Counted from the stretch's first letter, positions 25,940 to 36,935 are shown. The stretch is 64,000 bases of DNA from Bacteroidaceae bacterium (GCA_017559845.1 JAFYQQ010000020.1:1-64000), one strand, 5' to 3'. Notes: generated from the sequence alone by a model not told the origin. Made by a program: numbers and translations.

Positions 25940-27244
25940 ATGTCTGACAATCATAATAACTCTGGCGGTCTCTCCTTCAATCTCCCCGAAGCAAGCCCCA
26001 GTATAATCAAGGTTATTGGTGTGGGAGGAGGAGGCGGAAATGCCGTAAACCACATGTACCGCGAAGGAATACATGACGTAACCTATGTCATGTGTAACAC
26101 GGATAAAAAAGCGCTTAGTGACTCACCAGTTCCAACGCATTTACAATTGGGACGCGACGGACTGGGTGCCGGCAACCGGCCAGAGCGCGGCAAACAGGCT
26201 GCCTTGGAGAGTCTGGATGAAATTAAAGAAATGCTGAATGATGGAACCCGAATGGTGTTCATCACTGCCGGTATGGGTGGTGGAACCGGAACTGGAGCCG
26301 CCCCAATTATTGCACAATGCGCCAAAGATGCCGGAATTCTCACCGTTGGCATCGTGACCATCCCTTTCAAGTTTGAGGGTATGAAAAAAATAAACCAGGC
26401 ACTTGACGGAGTGGATGAAATCTCCAAACACGTAGATGCCTTGTTGGTGATCAACAACGAGCGCCTACGCGAAATTTACCCAGACCTGACTGTTCTCAAT
26501 GCTTTCGCCAAAGCAGATGACACTTTAAGTATTGCTGCACGCAGTATTGCAGAGATCATCACCATGCACGGTATAATGAACCTCGACTTCCAGGATGTTA
26601 CCACTGTACTTAAAGATGGCGGTGTGGCAATCATGAGTACCGGATATGGTGAAGGAGAGAATCGTGTAACAAAAGCTATTGAGCAAGCGCTCAACAGCCC
26701 CCTGCTGAACAACCGTGACATTTTCGACAGCAAGAAAGTTCTCATCAACATCAATTTCTGTGGCGACAACGAACAGAATAGCCTCATGATGGAAGAGATG
26801 AACGAGGTGAACGATTTCATGAGTCGATTCAGTCAGGACGTAGAAACCAAATGGGGACTCGCTACAGACAGCAGTCTTGGCGGAAAAGTGAAGATTACAT
26901 TATTGGCCACCGGTTTCAATCTGCTTAATGTTCCTGGCATCGAACAAGTCAAAAAAGAAAAAGACATTATTGACGAAGCCGAAAACGATGACCGTCTGGT
27001 ACGTGAAGGAGAACGCATTGCACGTTATTATGACGAAATCACACAAGCACCTCGCAAACGCCTGCACAACATTTTCATTTTCACTGATGATGATCTTGAC
27101 AACGAAGATGTCATTGCCGAAATAGATGTGCGCCCCACATATAAGCGCACTCGAGACGAAGTGAAACGTATCCGCGAAAAAGAGGCTGCGACTACTGCTC
27201 CAAGTCCTTTGGAAGATGGAGGTTTCATTATTAACCAACCCTAA
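25940..27244 (+). CDS. ftsZ: Cell division GTPase FtsZ
   Basis: A tubulin-like GTPase forming the Z ring. 434 residues. The nucleotide site is 'VGGGGGNAVNHM' and the tubulin signature 'GGGTGTGAAPIIAQ'. The T7 loop region is 'LNAFAKADDTLSIAARSIAEII', and 'MNLDFQDVTTVLKDGGVAIMSTGYGEG' follows. The C-terminal peptide 'PLEDGGFIINQP' is the partner-binding tail. The 65-bp gap after ftsA has AT-rich sequence similar to the spacer motif seen elsewhere. Confidence 0.98.
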   Translation: MSDNHNNSGGLSFNLPEASPSIIKVIGVGGGGGNAVNHMYREGIHDVTYVMCNTDKKALSDSPVPTHLQLGRDGLGAGNRPERGKQAALESLDEIKEMLNDGTRMVFITAGMGGGTGTGAAPIIAQCAKDAGILTVGIVTIPFKFEGMKKINQALDGVDEISKHVDALLVINNERLREIYPDLTVLNAFAKADDTLSIAARSIAEIITMHGIMNLDFQDVTTVLKDGGVAIMSTGYGEGENRVTKAIEQALNSPLLNNRDIFDSKKVLININFCGDNEQNSLMMEEMNEVNDFMSRFSQDVETKWGLATDSSLGGKVKITLLATGFNLLNVPGIEQVKKEKDIIDEAENDDRLVREGERIARYYDEITQAPRKRLHNIFIFTDDDLDNEDVIAEIDVRPTYKRTRDEVKRIREKEAATTAPSPLEDGGFIINQP

Positions 27245-27270
27245 CTTTAACAGACAAAAAGATTCAGTTT

Positions 27271-27717
27271 ATGCTATTTGAACAGATAAGCGCAGACATT
27301 GTGTCTGCAATGAAAGCCAAAGACAAAGTACGTCTGATGGCTCTTAGAAACGTGAAAAAATATTTCATTGAATCAAAAACCGCCCCTGGTGCCAATGATG
27401 AGCTCTCTGACGAAGATGCCATGAAAATTCTGGCAAAGCTGGCTAAACAAGGAAAAGATACCGCCTCGGTGTATGAGAGCCAAAACCGTGCGGACCTTGC
27501 AGAAGAAGAGATGAAACAAGTGCGAATCATCGAAGAATACTTACCCAAACCCCTTAGTGCGGAAGAACTCCGAACAGCCCTTTCCGCCATCATTCAAGAA
27601 GTTGGTGCGACTAGTGCAAAAGATATGGGTCGCGTCATGGGATTAGCCAGTAAACAATTGGCGGGAAAGGCCGAGGGACGTGTCATCAGCGCTACGGTAA
27701 AAGAACTCCTCGCTTGA
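27271..27717 (+). CDS. YqeY family protein (GatB/YqeY domain)
   Basis: A 148-residue all-helical protein of the YqeY family, related to the tRNA-binding tail domain of GatB. The sequence 'MLFEQISADIVSAMKAKDKVRLMALRNVKKYFIE', 'RADLAEEEMKQVRIIEEYLPKPLSAEEL' and 'MGRVMGLASKQLAGKAEGRVISATVKELL' is characteristic. The cellular role is not established; a tRNA link is by homology only. Its stop codon abuts that of recO (convergent, no gap). Confidence 0.9.
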   Translation: MLFEQISADIVSAMKAKDKVRLMALRNVKKYFIESKTAPGANDELSDEDAMKILAKLAKQGKDTASVYESQNRADLAEEEMKQVRIIEEYLPKPLSAEELRTALSAIIQEVGATSAKDMGRVMGLASKQLAGKAEGRVISATVKELLA

Positions 27718-28443
27718 TCACCCCAACACCTCACGTAATACCTGGGAAGATTTGGGTTCGGGAAAATCAGGCAAATGTAAACGATAATAACGCATTACTG
27801 CATCTATAAATTGCTGACGCTGCATACGGTTAAAGCGAAACAGATGCATGGAATTAAAGTTCATTCGTAACATAACAGGCAATATCGCAGCCTCCTCCGG
27901 GACAAGGGAAGCACCTGGTGGGGGCTGCATTTTTGTAAATTTACAAGACTGAAGATCATAGCTGGCACCAGGGAACCAATCTTCTGCATTTGGCCAGAAA
28001 CCTAAAAATCGTGTCAGTCGCATCAAAAAGACAAGGTGAAAGTTTGCCACAGCCCTTTGACAATTATCCAACCATGCCAGTCCATAACACAAATATTGAA
28101 ATAAAGGTTCATTTCTCACCTCATTTCTCAACACATAATATAATACCTCTCCAAGAAAAAGAGCTAAAGTTGCTTTCATTGGATCATAGGGTAAGGTCTT
28201 GAAGGGTTCAGACACCCTTACCTCCCCAAATTTCTGGAATTTGCTCTTTGGGCGATAATCATATGAGATATCCAAAATATTAAGTGTCCGCAAAAGGGTA
28301 GCATACGTTCCAGCACGTCGTTGTTTTGGCATTCTTGCCATAAAAGACATTGCACCTCTATTTTCTGTATAAAGCCACACCACAGCCTTATCTTCACCAC
28401 ACTTTTGCAGATGTAAGACCACAGCTCTTGTCGTTTCCTCCAT
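27718..28443 (-). CDS. recO: DNA repair protein RecO
   Basis: A recombination mediator that helps load RecA on SSB-coated single-stranded DNA in the RecFOR pathway. About 241 residues from the ATG at 28443 (MEETTRAVVLHLQKCGED), which matches the OB-fold start of the family; an in-frame ATG at 28491 would add 16 residues. 'KAVVWLYTENRGAMSFMAR', 'LNILDISYDYRPKSKFQKFGEVRVSEPF', 'ALFLGEVLYYVLRNEVRNEPLFQYL' and 'HLVFLMRLTRFLGFWPN' fit Bacteroidetes RecO. It is convergent with and directly abutting the YqeY gene. The zinc-binding Cys set of some RecO proteins is absent. Confidence 0.88.
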   Translation of the reverse strand: MEETTRAVVLHLQKCGEDKAVVWLYTENRGAMSFMARMPKQRRAGTYATLLRTLNILDISYDYRPKSKFQKFGEVRVSEPFKTLPYDPMKATLALFLGEVLYYVLRNEVRNEPLFQYLCYGLAWLDNCQRAVANFHLVFLMRLTRFLGFWPNAEDWFPGASYDLQSCKFTKMQPPPGASLVPEEAAILPVMLRMNFNSMHLFRFNRMQRQQFIDAVMRYYRLHLPDFPEPKSSQVLREVLG

Positions 28444-28539
28444 TTCTTGAATTTTTAATGCTAAGTTATGAAAAAAAGACATTTTAATCATGAAAATTCA
28501 CAAAAATGACAAAGTTTTATCATTTTTTCTTTAAAATAT

Positions 28540-28570
28540 TTTGTCAGTTTCAGAAATTGCCATACCTTTG
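28540..28570 (+). promoter_or_regulatory. Complete Bacteroidetes promoter for tRNA-Glu/rpsT
   Basis: -33 TTTG at 28540-28543, a 19-bp spacer, then -7 TACCTTTG at 28563-28570. This is the clearest two-part promoter in the window. It sits about 55 bp upstream of the tRNA. Confidence 0.75.
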
Positions 28571-28624
28571 CAGCGCAATTAAGGCAAGACACTTAAAAGC
28601 AAGGGCTGAAAAAGCCGAAGGTTT

Positions 28625-28696
28625 GGTCCCTTCGTCTATCGGTTAGGACGAGAGATTTTCATTCTCTAAAGAGGAGTTCGACTCTCCTAGGGACTA
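28625..28696 (+). tRNA. tRNA-Glu (TTC anticodon)
   Basis: A 72-nt cloverleaf: acceptor GGTCCCT pairing with AGGGACT (first pair G-U), D-arm around 'TCGTCTATCGGTTAGGACGA', anticodon stem AGAGA/TCTCT with loop TTTTCAT and anticodon TTC at 28658-28660, and T-arm GAGGAGTTCGACTCTCC. CCA is not encoded. rpsT follows only 28 bp later with no terminator between, so both are probably cut from one transcript. Confidence 0.96.
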
Positions 28697-28724
28697 CAAA
28701 ATAAATAATATCAGAAATACTAAG

Positions 28725-28979
28725 ATGGCTAACCACAAATCATCAGAAAAGAGAATCCGCCAGGAGCAGAAGAGAAGACTCCACAACAGATATTACGCCA
28801 AGACTATGCGTAATGCAGTACGCAAACTGCGTGCCACAAAGGAAAAGGAAGAGGCTTTGCAGTTGTACCCCAGCGTACAGAAGGCTTTGGACAAGTTGGC
28901 TAAGACCAATATCATCCACAAGAACAAGGCTGCTAATCTCAAGTCTAAGTTGGCGCTTTACATCAATAAGCTCAGCTAA
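28725..28979 (+). CDS. rpsT: 30S ribosomal protein S20
   Basis: An 84-residue, very basic helical protein that binds the 5' domain of 16S rRNA. '[35 protein letters not shown]' and '[30 protein letters not shown]' are diagnostic. It ends in a strong terminator at 29013-29044 and likely shares the promoter at 28540-28570 with tRNA-Glu. Confidence 0.97.
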   Translation: MANHKSSEKRIRQEQKRRLHNRYYAKTMRNAVRKLRATKEKEEALQLYPSVQKALDKLAKTNIIHKNKAANLKSKLALYINKLS

Positions 28980-29012
28980 TAAAGACAATATTTACCATAG
29001 CGGATACGAATT

Positions 29013-31078
<2,066 letters not shown>

Positions 31079-31100
31079 CAAGCAGATACATACGAAATAA

Positions 31101-31148
31101 GAAAGAGGGTAAAGATTAAGCTAAAAGCATTTATCTTTACCCTCTTTC
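31101..31148 (+). terminator. Terminator after gyrB
   Basis: A 16-bp perfect stem, GAAAGAGGGTAAAGAT paired with its complement at 31133-31148, with a loop of about 16 nt. There is no T-run directly after, so it may work in both directions with the next hairpin. Confidence 0.65.
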
Positions 31149-31161
31149 CTCGTTCCTAACA

Positions 31162-31194
31162 AAAAAGCATCAGAGGTTTTCTCTGATGCTTTTT
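31162..31194 (-). terminator. Terminator overlapping the 3' end of the HIT gene
   Basis: AAAAAGCATCAGAG / CTCTGATGCTTTTT with a 5-nt loop. It has A- and T-tracts on both sides, so it can end both gyrB and HIT transcripts. Its right half lies within the last codons of the HIT gene. Confidence 0.75.
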
Positions 31195-31559
31195 GCTATT
31201 TCTTCAAACTCGTCCTTGGTGAGTTCCACGCGTGGGTTGGTGAAGCGCAAATCAGCCTCCGACTGCATGGGAACCAAATGGATGTGGGCATGGGGAACCT
31301 CAAGTCCCAACACACACTGACCCACTTTCACACAAGGAATTGCCTTCTTGATGGCGATTGCCACCTTCTTTGCAAAGACTTGCATACCAGCAATTTCCTC
31401 GTCCGTCAAGTCAAAGATATAGTCCACCTCGCGCTTGGGAATTACAAGCGTATGACCTTTTGCCAAAGGGCTGATATCAAGGAACGCAAAGTAATTGTCA
31501 TCCTCTGCCACCTTGTAGCAGGGAATCTCTCCTGCAATGATTCTGCTGAAAATAGTCAT
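31170..31559 (-). CDS. HIT family nucleotide-binding protein
   Basis: A HINT-type protein of about 129 residues. The start at 31559 (MTIFSRIIAGEIPCYKV) matches the family N-terminus; an upstream in-frame ATG at 31604 would run into greA. The catalytic histidine triad is H90-A-H92-I-H94 (VPHAHIHLVP). Relatives hydrolyse nucleoside phosphoramidates or AMP-linked compounds. The true substrate is not known. Lies directly downstream of greA (7-bp gap) and is probably co-transcribed with it. Confidence 0.92.
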   Translation of the reverse strand: MTIFSRIIAGEIPCYKVAEDDNYFAFLDISPLAKGHTLVIPKREVDYIFDLTDEEIAGMQVFAKKVAIAIKKAIPCVKVGQCVLGLEVPHAHIHLVPMQSEADLRFTNPRVELTKDEFEEIAKSIRENL

Positions 31560-31566
31560 GACTTGT

Positions 31567-32037
31567 TTACTCTTCAAAACAGATGCTGACAACCTCCAGT
31601 TCAATCATACCCTGGGGAACCTTGATTGAAGCCACATCGCCCACCTTCTTGCCAAGCAGACCCTGTGCGATGGGAGTTCCCACAGAAATCTTGCCTTCGC
31701 GCAGGTTCGCTTCAGACTCACTTACGATGCGGTATTTCATCTTCATGTTATTCTTCACGTTACGCAGTTCCACGGTACACAGAATCTGCACACTGCTGGT
31801 ATCCATGTGCGTTGTGTCAATAATCTTGGCCTCAAGGATAGTCTGCTTCAGCAAGGCAATCTTTGTTTCCAGCTTACCCTGCCACTCCTTGGCTGCATCG
31901 TATTCTGCGTTCTCGCTCAAGTCACCCTTATCGCGGGCTTCAGCTATGGCAGCACTTGCGGCGGGGCGCTCCACGCTTTCCAGATGCTGCAGTTCGGCTA
32001 CCAGTTTGTCGTAGCCTTTTTGAGACATGTATGCCAT
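31567..32037 (-). CDS. greA: Transcript cleavage factor GreA
   Basis: A 156-residue factor that enters the RNA polymerase secondary channel and triggers cleavage of backtracked RNA. The N-terminal coiled coil has the tip acidic residues ('RDKGDLSENAEYDAAKEWQGKLETKIALLKQ', with the D/E pair in DLSENAEY). The C-terminal FKBP-like domain carries 'SPIAQGLLGKKVGD'-type sequence (here TPIAQGLLGKKVGDVASIKVPQGMIELEVVSI). The likely promoter box is at 32180-32187, giving a 5' leader of about 135 nt. Confidence 0.96.
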   Translation of the reverse strand: MAYMSQKGYDKLVAELQHLESVERPAASAAIAEARDKGDLSENAEYDAAKEWQGKLETKIALLKQTILEAKIIDTTHMDTSSVQILCTVELRNVKNNMKMKYRIVSESEANLREGKISVGTPIAQGLLGKKVGDVASIKVPQGMIELEVVSICFEE

Positions 32038-32179
32038 AATGTTTTGTTTTATTTTTTGTTTTTACTATTCAATATTGCTTATCTCCAGCTCTTTCAACAC
32101 ACATAAAAAACTAAAGAATCCCAGCTGAAAAGCCGGAACCCTTTTTGCTTTTTTACAATGTTTCTGCTAATTATCGCTG

Positions 32180-32187
32180 CAAAGTTA
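32180..32187 (-). promoter_or_regulatory. -7 box (TAACTTTG) for greA
   Basis: Exact TAnnTTTG match on the minus strand, about 143 bp upstream of the greA ATG. This implies an unusually long leader. Confidence 0.5.
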
Positions 32188-32240
32188 GGGATTAAAGTCC
32201 GAATCCCCAAACTTTTTAATGATTTTTAATTCACCGCGAC

Positions 32241-33383
32241 TCAAAGCAGCTTCTCAATTGCCTTACTCAAATCTTCTATATTCTCCATGCGCGCCTGCAG
32301 GTCACAGTTGCGGTCAATCAGGAAATAGTAGGGCAACGTGTACACTTGATACAAATTGATGAATGCGCTTCCTGCACCTTCTTCACAGAAGACACTCACC
32401 CAAGGCAAATGCTCGCATCTCTGGGTCCAGAAGTTGCGGTTGCCATCCAGGCTCACTTGATAGATTTCCAATCCTCTGTCATGATATTTGTTATACAATT
32501 CGCGCAACTGCATGGTGCGTTCATGACTGCCTTCCAAAGCAAAGCTTGTGAAGTCCAGCAAAACCACCTTGCCACGCAAATCGCTCAGCGTGCGTTCTTT
32601 TCCGTTTATGTCGGGCAGCGTAATGTCAATGATACCCAGTTCGCGCACCTTGCTGTTGTCCAAGTCCAGAACTATTTCCTTGGGTTTTGCCAGATTCCTG
32701 CGTCCCTGAGCCACTATGTTCGCCAGATTCTCACTGCGCGGACATCCTGGATACTGTTCGTTCCACGCATTGGCAACAGCCCGTAACCACGTCAGGTCAC
32801 TTTTATCCTGCATGGGGTCAAAGAGTCTTACCGAACCCAGAATCTGAAAACAGGCGAAATAGCTTGCGGTACTTCCATAGCGGTTGCGAATAAAATTCAT
32901 CTTCACGTCGCTCTTGTACCTCGCCACCAGCGTATCAATCTTTTCGTCGCGTTCCTGTATGGTAAAGTTGCGGTCTTCCGCCACCTGGCGCACCTGCTTT
33001 TCCAGTTCGGCCAGTTTTTGGCTGAGGATTCTGATGGTGTCACAGGTTCCGCTTCCTTCCACCGTATAGCCGAAGGACATATTCCCCAAGTCAGCCTTGA
33101 CCGTTACGGTTTCCGTGCTGTCTATGGCCAGGTTTATACCTTGCCCCCCGATACGCAGACGATAAAGTTCCGGATTCAAAGGCGCCTCACCGCTCAGCAC
33201 GAAAGCTCCGTCCTTGCCCAAGCGCACTGAGTCCACCACAACAATACCGTCACCCAATGTAATATGTTCCAGATACAAGGTGGTGTCTGCCGCTCCCGTA
33301 ATGGACCCGTCCACATGAAAACGGTCCTTCTGTGCGCAACTTGCCAACACTATCGCAACAAACAGATAAAAAAATCTTTTCAT
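32241..33383 (-). CDS. DUF4369/thioredoxin-fold lipoprotein lacking the CxxC motif
   Basis: A 380-residue lipoprotein: signal peptide with lipobox ASC (MKRFFYLFVAIVLASC), an N-terminal DUF4369 beta domain ('FHVDGSITGAADTTLYLEHITLGDGIVVVDSVRLGKDGAFVLSG'), a helical linker, then a TlpA/AhpC-like thioredoxin fold (about 250-380: 'ITLPDINGKERTLSDLRGKVVLLDFTSFALEGSHERTMQLRELYNKYHDRGLEIYQVSLD'). Where redox-active members have WCxxC this one has SFALEGS, so it cannot be a thiol oxidoreductase of the usual kind. The cis-Pro ('TLPYYFLID') is kept. Role unknown, perhaps binding or scaffolding in the periplasm. Confidence 0.85.
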   Translation of the reverse strand: MKRFFYLFVAIVLASCAQKDRFHVDGSITGAADTTLYLEHITLGDGIVVVDSVRLGKDGAFVLSGEAPLNPELYRLRIGGQGINLAIDSTETVTVKADLGNMSFGYTVEGSGTCDTIRILSQKLAELEKQVRQVAEDRNFTIQERDEKIDTLVARYKSDVKMNFIRNRYGSTASYFACFQILGSVRLFDPMQDKSDLTWLRAVANAWNEQYPGCPRSENLANIVAQGRRNLAKPKEIVLDLDNSKVRELGIIDITLPDINGKERTLSDLRGKVVLLDFTSFALEGSHERTMQLRELYNKYHDRGLEIYQVSLDGNRNFWTQRCEHLPWVSVFCEEGAGSAFINLYQVYTLPYYFLIDRNCDLQARMENIEDLSKAIEKLL

Positions 33384-33410
33384 TCGTTTCTTTTCGTTAA
33401 TTTAGGCTTG

Positions 33411-33418
33411 CAAAGGTA
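33411..33418 (-). promoter_or_regulatory. -7 box (TACCTTTG) for the DUF4369 gene
   Basis: TAnnTTTG match on the minus strand, 27 bp upstream of the start at 33383. Confidence 0.5.
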
Positions 33419-33522
33419 CGATATTTCCCCGAAAAACCACCTTATTTAATAAAAAAATACAAAAATACGCCTTTTGAACAGGAATAATGAGACGTATGAC
33501 GCAAATTCTTGATGTTTTTTTA

Positions 33523-33530
33523 TACCTTTG
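33523..33530 (+). promoter_or_regulatory. -7 box (TACCTTTG) for pnp
   Basis: TAnnTTTG match, 37 bp upstream of the pnp ATG, in an AT-rich divergent gap. Confidence 0.55.
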
Positions 33531-33567
33531 TGCGATTTTTTGACGCAATATATTTTATATCAACAAG

Positions 33568-35793
33568 ATGAACGTAATTACAAAGACTGTCGAGCTGCCT
33601 GATGGAAGAACCATCAGCATCGAGACCGGAAAGTTGGCCAAGCAGGCTGATGGCTCTGTAATGCTTCGTATGAACAATACGATGCTGCTTGCCACAGTAT
33701 GTGCTGCCAAGGATGCCGTACCTGGAACAGATTTTATGCCCCTGCAAGTAGAGTACCGCGAGAAATATGCCGCTGCCGGCCGTTTCCCCGGAGGATTCAC
33801 AAAGCGTGAGGGCAAGGCTGGTGATAATGAGATTCTGACCTGCCGACTCGTGGACCGCGCATTGCGCCCCCTTTTCCCCAGCGATTATCATGCTGAGGTG
33901 TATGTAAATGTTATTCTTTTCTCTGCCGATGGTGTGGACATGCCCGACGCTCTGGCAGGTTTTGCTGCTTCTGCCGCCCTGTCTGTCAGCGACATTCCTT
34001 TCGACGGACCCATTTCAGAGGTTCGTGTGGCTCGTATTGACGGTCAGTACGTAATCAACCCCACCTTCGAACAGCTTGAAAAAGCCGATATGGACCTGAT
34101 GGTGGGCGCCACCGAAGAGAACATCATGATGGTGGAAGGCGAAATGAAGGAAGTGAGCGAGCAGGATTTGCTGGAAGCCCTCAAGGTTGCTCACGAAGCC
34201 ATCAAGCCCATGTGCCGTCTGCAGAAAGAGCTTGCCAAGGAACTGGGCAAGGATGTAAAGCGCGAATACTGCCATGAGGTAAACGATGAGGAACTGCGCC
34301 AGCAGACCCACGACGAATGCTACCAGGCAGCTTACGATGTAACCAAGCAGGCTTTGGAAAAGCACGCCCGTGCCGAAGCGTTCGAGAAGATTCGCGAAGA
34401 CTTCAAGGTACGTTATGCCGAAGCACATACCGACCTCACCCCCGAAGAACTGGAAGAGAAGAACGGCCTGATCGACCGCTACTACCACGATGTGGAAAAG
34501 GACGCCATGCGCCGTTGCATCCTGGACGAAGGTATTCGCCTGGACGGCCGCAAGACCACAGACATCCGCCCCATCTGGTGCGAGGTTGATCCCCTGCCCG
34601 GACCTCACGGTTCAGCCATCTTCACCCGTGGTGAGACCCAGTCTTTGAGCACCACCACCCTGGGCACAAAGATGGACGAGAAGATGGTAGACGATGTGCT
34701 GGACAAGAGCTACATGCGCTTCCTCCTCCACTATAACTTCCCTCCCTTCTCAACCGGTGAAGCCAAAGCACAGCGTGGTGTAGGCCGCCGCGAAATCGGC
34801 CACGGCCATTTGGCATGGCGCGGTCTGAAGGGACAGATTCCTGCCGACTACCCCTACACCGTACGTGTAGTATCAGATATTCTGGAAAGTAACGGTTCCA
34901 GCTCAATGGCCACCGTTTGTGCGGGCTGCCTCAGCCTGATGGATGCCGGCGTGCCCATGACAAGCCCTGTGAGCGGTATCGCTATGGGTCTCATCAAGAA
35001 CCCAGGAGAAGACAAGTATGCTGTATTGAGCGATATTCTGGGCGATGAGGACCACCTGGGCGACATGGACTTCAAGACCACCGGTACACCCAACGGACTT
35101 ACCGCCACCCAGATGGACATCAAGTGCGACGGACTCAGCTTCGAGATTCTGGAAAAGGCTCTTATGCAGGCCAAGGCTGGCCGCGAGCACATCCTGGGCG
35201 AAATGATGAAGACCCTGAATGCTCCCCGTCCCGAACTCAAGCCCCACGTTCCCCGTATTGAGCAGATCATCATTCCCAAGGAATTCATCGGCGCTGTCAT
35301 CGGCCCCGGCGGAAAGATTATCCAGGGTATGCAGGAAGAGACTGGTGCCACCATTGCCATCGAGGAAGTTGACGGCGTAGGCAAGGTACAGGTTTCTGGC
35401 CCCAACAAGGACGTCATCGATGCTGCCATGAGCAAGATTCGTGCCATCGTTGCTGTACCCGAGGTGGGTCAGGTATACGAAGGAACTGTACGCTCCATCA
35501 TGCCTTACGGCTGCTTCGTGGAGTTCATGCCCGGAAAGGACGGCTTGCTCCACATCAGCGAAATCGACTGGAAGCGTCTGGAGACCGTTGAAGAAGCCGG
35601 CATCAAGGAAGATGACAAGCTGCAGGTTAAGCTGCTTGACATTGACCCCAAGACTGGTAAGTTCAAGCTTTCTCGCCGAGTACTGCTGGAGAAGCCCGAG
35701 GGATATGTAGAACGTGAACGCCGTCCCCGCCCCGAACGCGGAGAGCGTCGCGAGCGTCGTCTCCGTCCCGACCAGAACAAGGCCGAAGAGTAA
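33568..35793 (+). CDS. pnp: Polyribonucleotide nucleotidyltransferase
   Basis: A phosphorolytic 3'-5' exoribonuclease (PNPase), trimeric. 741 residues with two RNase PH domains ('[48 protein letters not shown]' and '[33 protein letters not shown]'), a helical domain between them, then KH ('[32 protein letters not shown]') and S1 ('[33 protein letters not shown]'). The C-terminus is a short Arg-rich tail ('[19 protein letters not shown]'). Codon use is markedly more GC-rich than the dcw genes, as expected for a highly expressed gene here. Confidence 0.97.
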   Translation: MNVITKTVELPDGRTISIETGKLAKQADGSVMLRMNNTMLLATVCAAKDAVPGTDFMPLQVEYREKYAAAGRFPGGFTKREGKAGDNEILTCRLVDRALRPLFPSDYHAEVYVNVILFSADGVDMPDALAGFAASAALSVSDIPFDGPISEVRVARIDGQYVINPTFEQLEKADMDLMVGATEENIMMVEGEMKEVSEQDLLEALKVAHEAIKPMCRLQKELAKELGKDVKREYCHEVNDEELRQQTHDECYQAAYDVTKQALEKHARAEAFEKIREDFKVRYAEAHTDLTPEELEEKNGLIDRYYHDVEKDAMRRCILDEGIRLDGRKTTDIRPIWCEVDPLPGPHGSAIFTRGETQSLSTTTLGTKMDEKMVDDVLDKSYMRFLLHYNFPPFSTGEAKAQRGVGRREIGHGHLAWRGLKGQIPADYPYTVRVVSDILESNGSSSMATVCAGCLSLMDAGVPMTSPVSGIAMGLIKNPGEDKYAVLSDILGDEDHLGDMDFKTTGTPNGLTATQMDIKCDGLSFEILEKALMQAKAGREHILGEMMKTLNAPRPELKPHVPRIEQIIIPKEFIGAVIGPGGKIIQGMQEETGATIAIEEVDGVGKVQVSGPNKDVIDAAMSKIRAIVAVPEVGQVYEGTVRSIMPYGCFVEFMPGKDGLLHISEIDWKRLETVEEAGIKEDDKLQVKLLDIDPKTGKFKLSRRVLLEKPEGYVERERRPRPERGERRERRLRPDQNKAEE

Positions 35794-35799
35794 AAAGTC

Positions 35800-35822
35800 T
35801 TATATTATATAAATAAGGTATA
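35800..35822 (+). other. AT-rich spacer motif (AATAAGGTATA type), copy 3
   Basis: TATTATATAAATAAGGTATA directly after the pnp stop and before its terminator. It is nearly identical to 15815-15842 and similar to the dgt-dut junction. Confidence 0.45.
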
Positions 35823-35857
35823 ACCCCGGATGCCTTCCGCATTCGGGGTTTTCTTTT
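35822..35857 (+). terminator. Rho-independent terminator after pnp
   Basis: AACCCCGGATG / CATTCGGGGTT stem (one G-T pair) with a 7-nt loop, followed by TTTTCTTTT. Confidence 0.85.
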
Positions 35858-35917
35858 AAATCCCCGGATATTCTGAATACCATCAGACACGCATTTCACT
35901 TTCTGCAACGATTCTTC

Positions 35918-36073
35918 ATGTTGGCAGGCGTATATATTATCGGCGAAAGTCTTTTTGCCAACACATTTCCAATGTTCCAGAAATCGCTAATTCCTGCCTG
36001 TATTTTCGGCTTGGCTGTTTCATTAGCTGTAACCGTGGCGGAATGTTTTAAGAACAAGGGAGCTGGAGAATAA
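35918..36073 (+). CDS. Possible small membrane protein (51 aa)
   Basis: An ORF too short for routine calling: MLAGVYIIGESLFANTFPMF, then a hydrophobic stretch (IPACIFGLAVSLAVTVAECF) and a basic end (KNKGAGE). The frame stays open upstream of the ATG for at least 18 codons and encodes a basic amphipathic segment (IRHAFHFLQRFF), so the true start may be earlier at a non-ATG codon, or this may be the remnant of a longer gene. Two hydrophobic helices suggest a small inner-membrane protein. No family recognised. A hairpin at 36100-36134 could terminate it. Evidence is coding appearance only. Confidence 0.4.
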   Translation: MLAGVYIIGESLFANTFPMFQKSLIPACIFGLAVSLAVTVAECFKNKGAGE

Positions 36074-36099
36074 TCAGAGAAGTTGACACGCCCTAATGT

Positions 36100-36140
36100 A
36101 ATAGGCTGGTTTCCAATATAGAATTCAGCCTATTTCTTAT
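36100..36140 (+). terminator. Possible terminator hairpin
   Basis: AATAGGCTG / CAGCCTATT with a 17-nt loop, followed by TTTCTTATATATA. It lies after the putative 51-aa ORF. The rest of 36141-36336 is AT-rich and holds nothing else I can name. Confidence 0.45.
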
Positions 36141-36336
36141 ATATACCCGAAAGTTTCCTCTTCATATTTTGTAACAAAAACAAAACTAATCTTAAAAGGA
36201 GTTAAATCCATTATTTGTAATTAAACCAATTTTTCTTTCTTGCGTCTATACAAATGAAGGCGCCCAAAAAGCACAATACAAAAGAAAGAATGAATAAATA
36301 GTAAAATCAATAATAACCCTTTAAAAGAATAAGAAT

Positions 36337-36780
36337 ATGAAGAAGATTATGATGACCCTGATAGCAGTAACCGTTAGTTTCTCTACTCTTTCTGCAGACA
36401 ACGACCGCCCCGTACAAACCAGCCAACTGCCCCAACTGGCACAGACATTCCTGAACAAGCACTTCAAGGACAGCAAAATTGCCATGGTAACTTCAGAGCG
36501 CGACTGGCTCATTATGGACCAGGAATACAACGTAGTTTTTGCCAACGGTGACAAGATTGAGTTTGACAGCAAGGGCAACTGGGAAAACATCGAGTGCAGA
36601 CATGCCAGCGTACCTCAGCACATCGTTCCCACCGCCATAACACAACACATCAGCCAGGCTTTCCCTGGAACAAGCATAAAGGAGATTGACCACGACAGAA
36701 GAGGTTACGATGTAGAACTCAGCAACGGAGTAGAAGTCAAGTTCGACAACAACTTCAAGGCTTACAAAATAGACGATTAA
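36337..36780 (+). CDS. Secreted PepSY-like protein (PF11396 type)
   Basis: A 147-residue protein with a signal peptide (MKKIMMTLIAVTVSFSTLSA) and two copies of the PepSY-like/beta-lactamase-inhibitor-like module found in Bacteroidetes. Each module has a helix ('LPQLAQTFLNKHFKDSKIAMV', 'ITQHISQAFPGTSIKEIDH'), then 'D..Y.V.F.NG.KIEFDSKGNWENI' or 'GYDVELSNGVEVKFDNNFKAYKI'. Such proteins are periplasmic or secreted; their function is not established. Stand-alone gene followed by a hairpin terminator. Confidence 0.8.
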   Translation: MKKIMMTLIAVTVSFSTLSADNDRPVQTSQLPQLAQTFLNKHFKDSKIAMVTSERDWLIMDQEYNVVFANGDKIEFDSKGNWENIECRHASVPQHIVPTAITQHISQAFPGTSIKEIDHDRRGYDVELSNGVEVKFDNNFKAYKIDD

Positions 36781-36812
36781 CCCACCAATTGAGAACAACC
36801 CATAAATGATGA

Positions 36813-36849
36813 AAAAATGGTCTGTCATTGATTTGGCAGGCCATTTCTT
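36813..36849 (+). terminator. Terminator after the PepSY-like gene
   Basis: AAAATGGTCTG / CAGGCCATTTC stem (one G-T pair) with a 12-nt loop and short T-rich tail. Confidence 0.6.
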
Positions 36850-36935
36850 ATTGTCCACAGTCAGTCTACCCATGAAAAATACCATCCACAAACAAATTTA
36901 CTGGCTTTGCGTGCATCAGTTTACAGAAAAAATCA

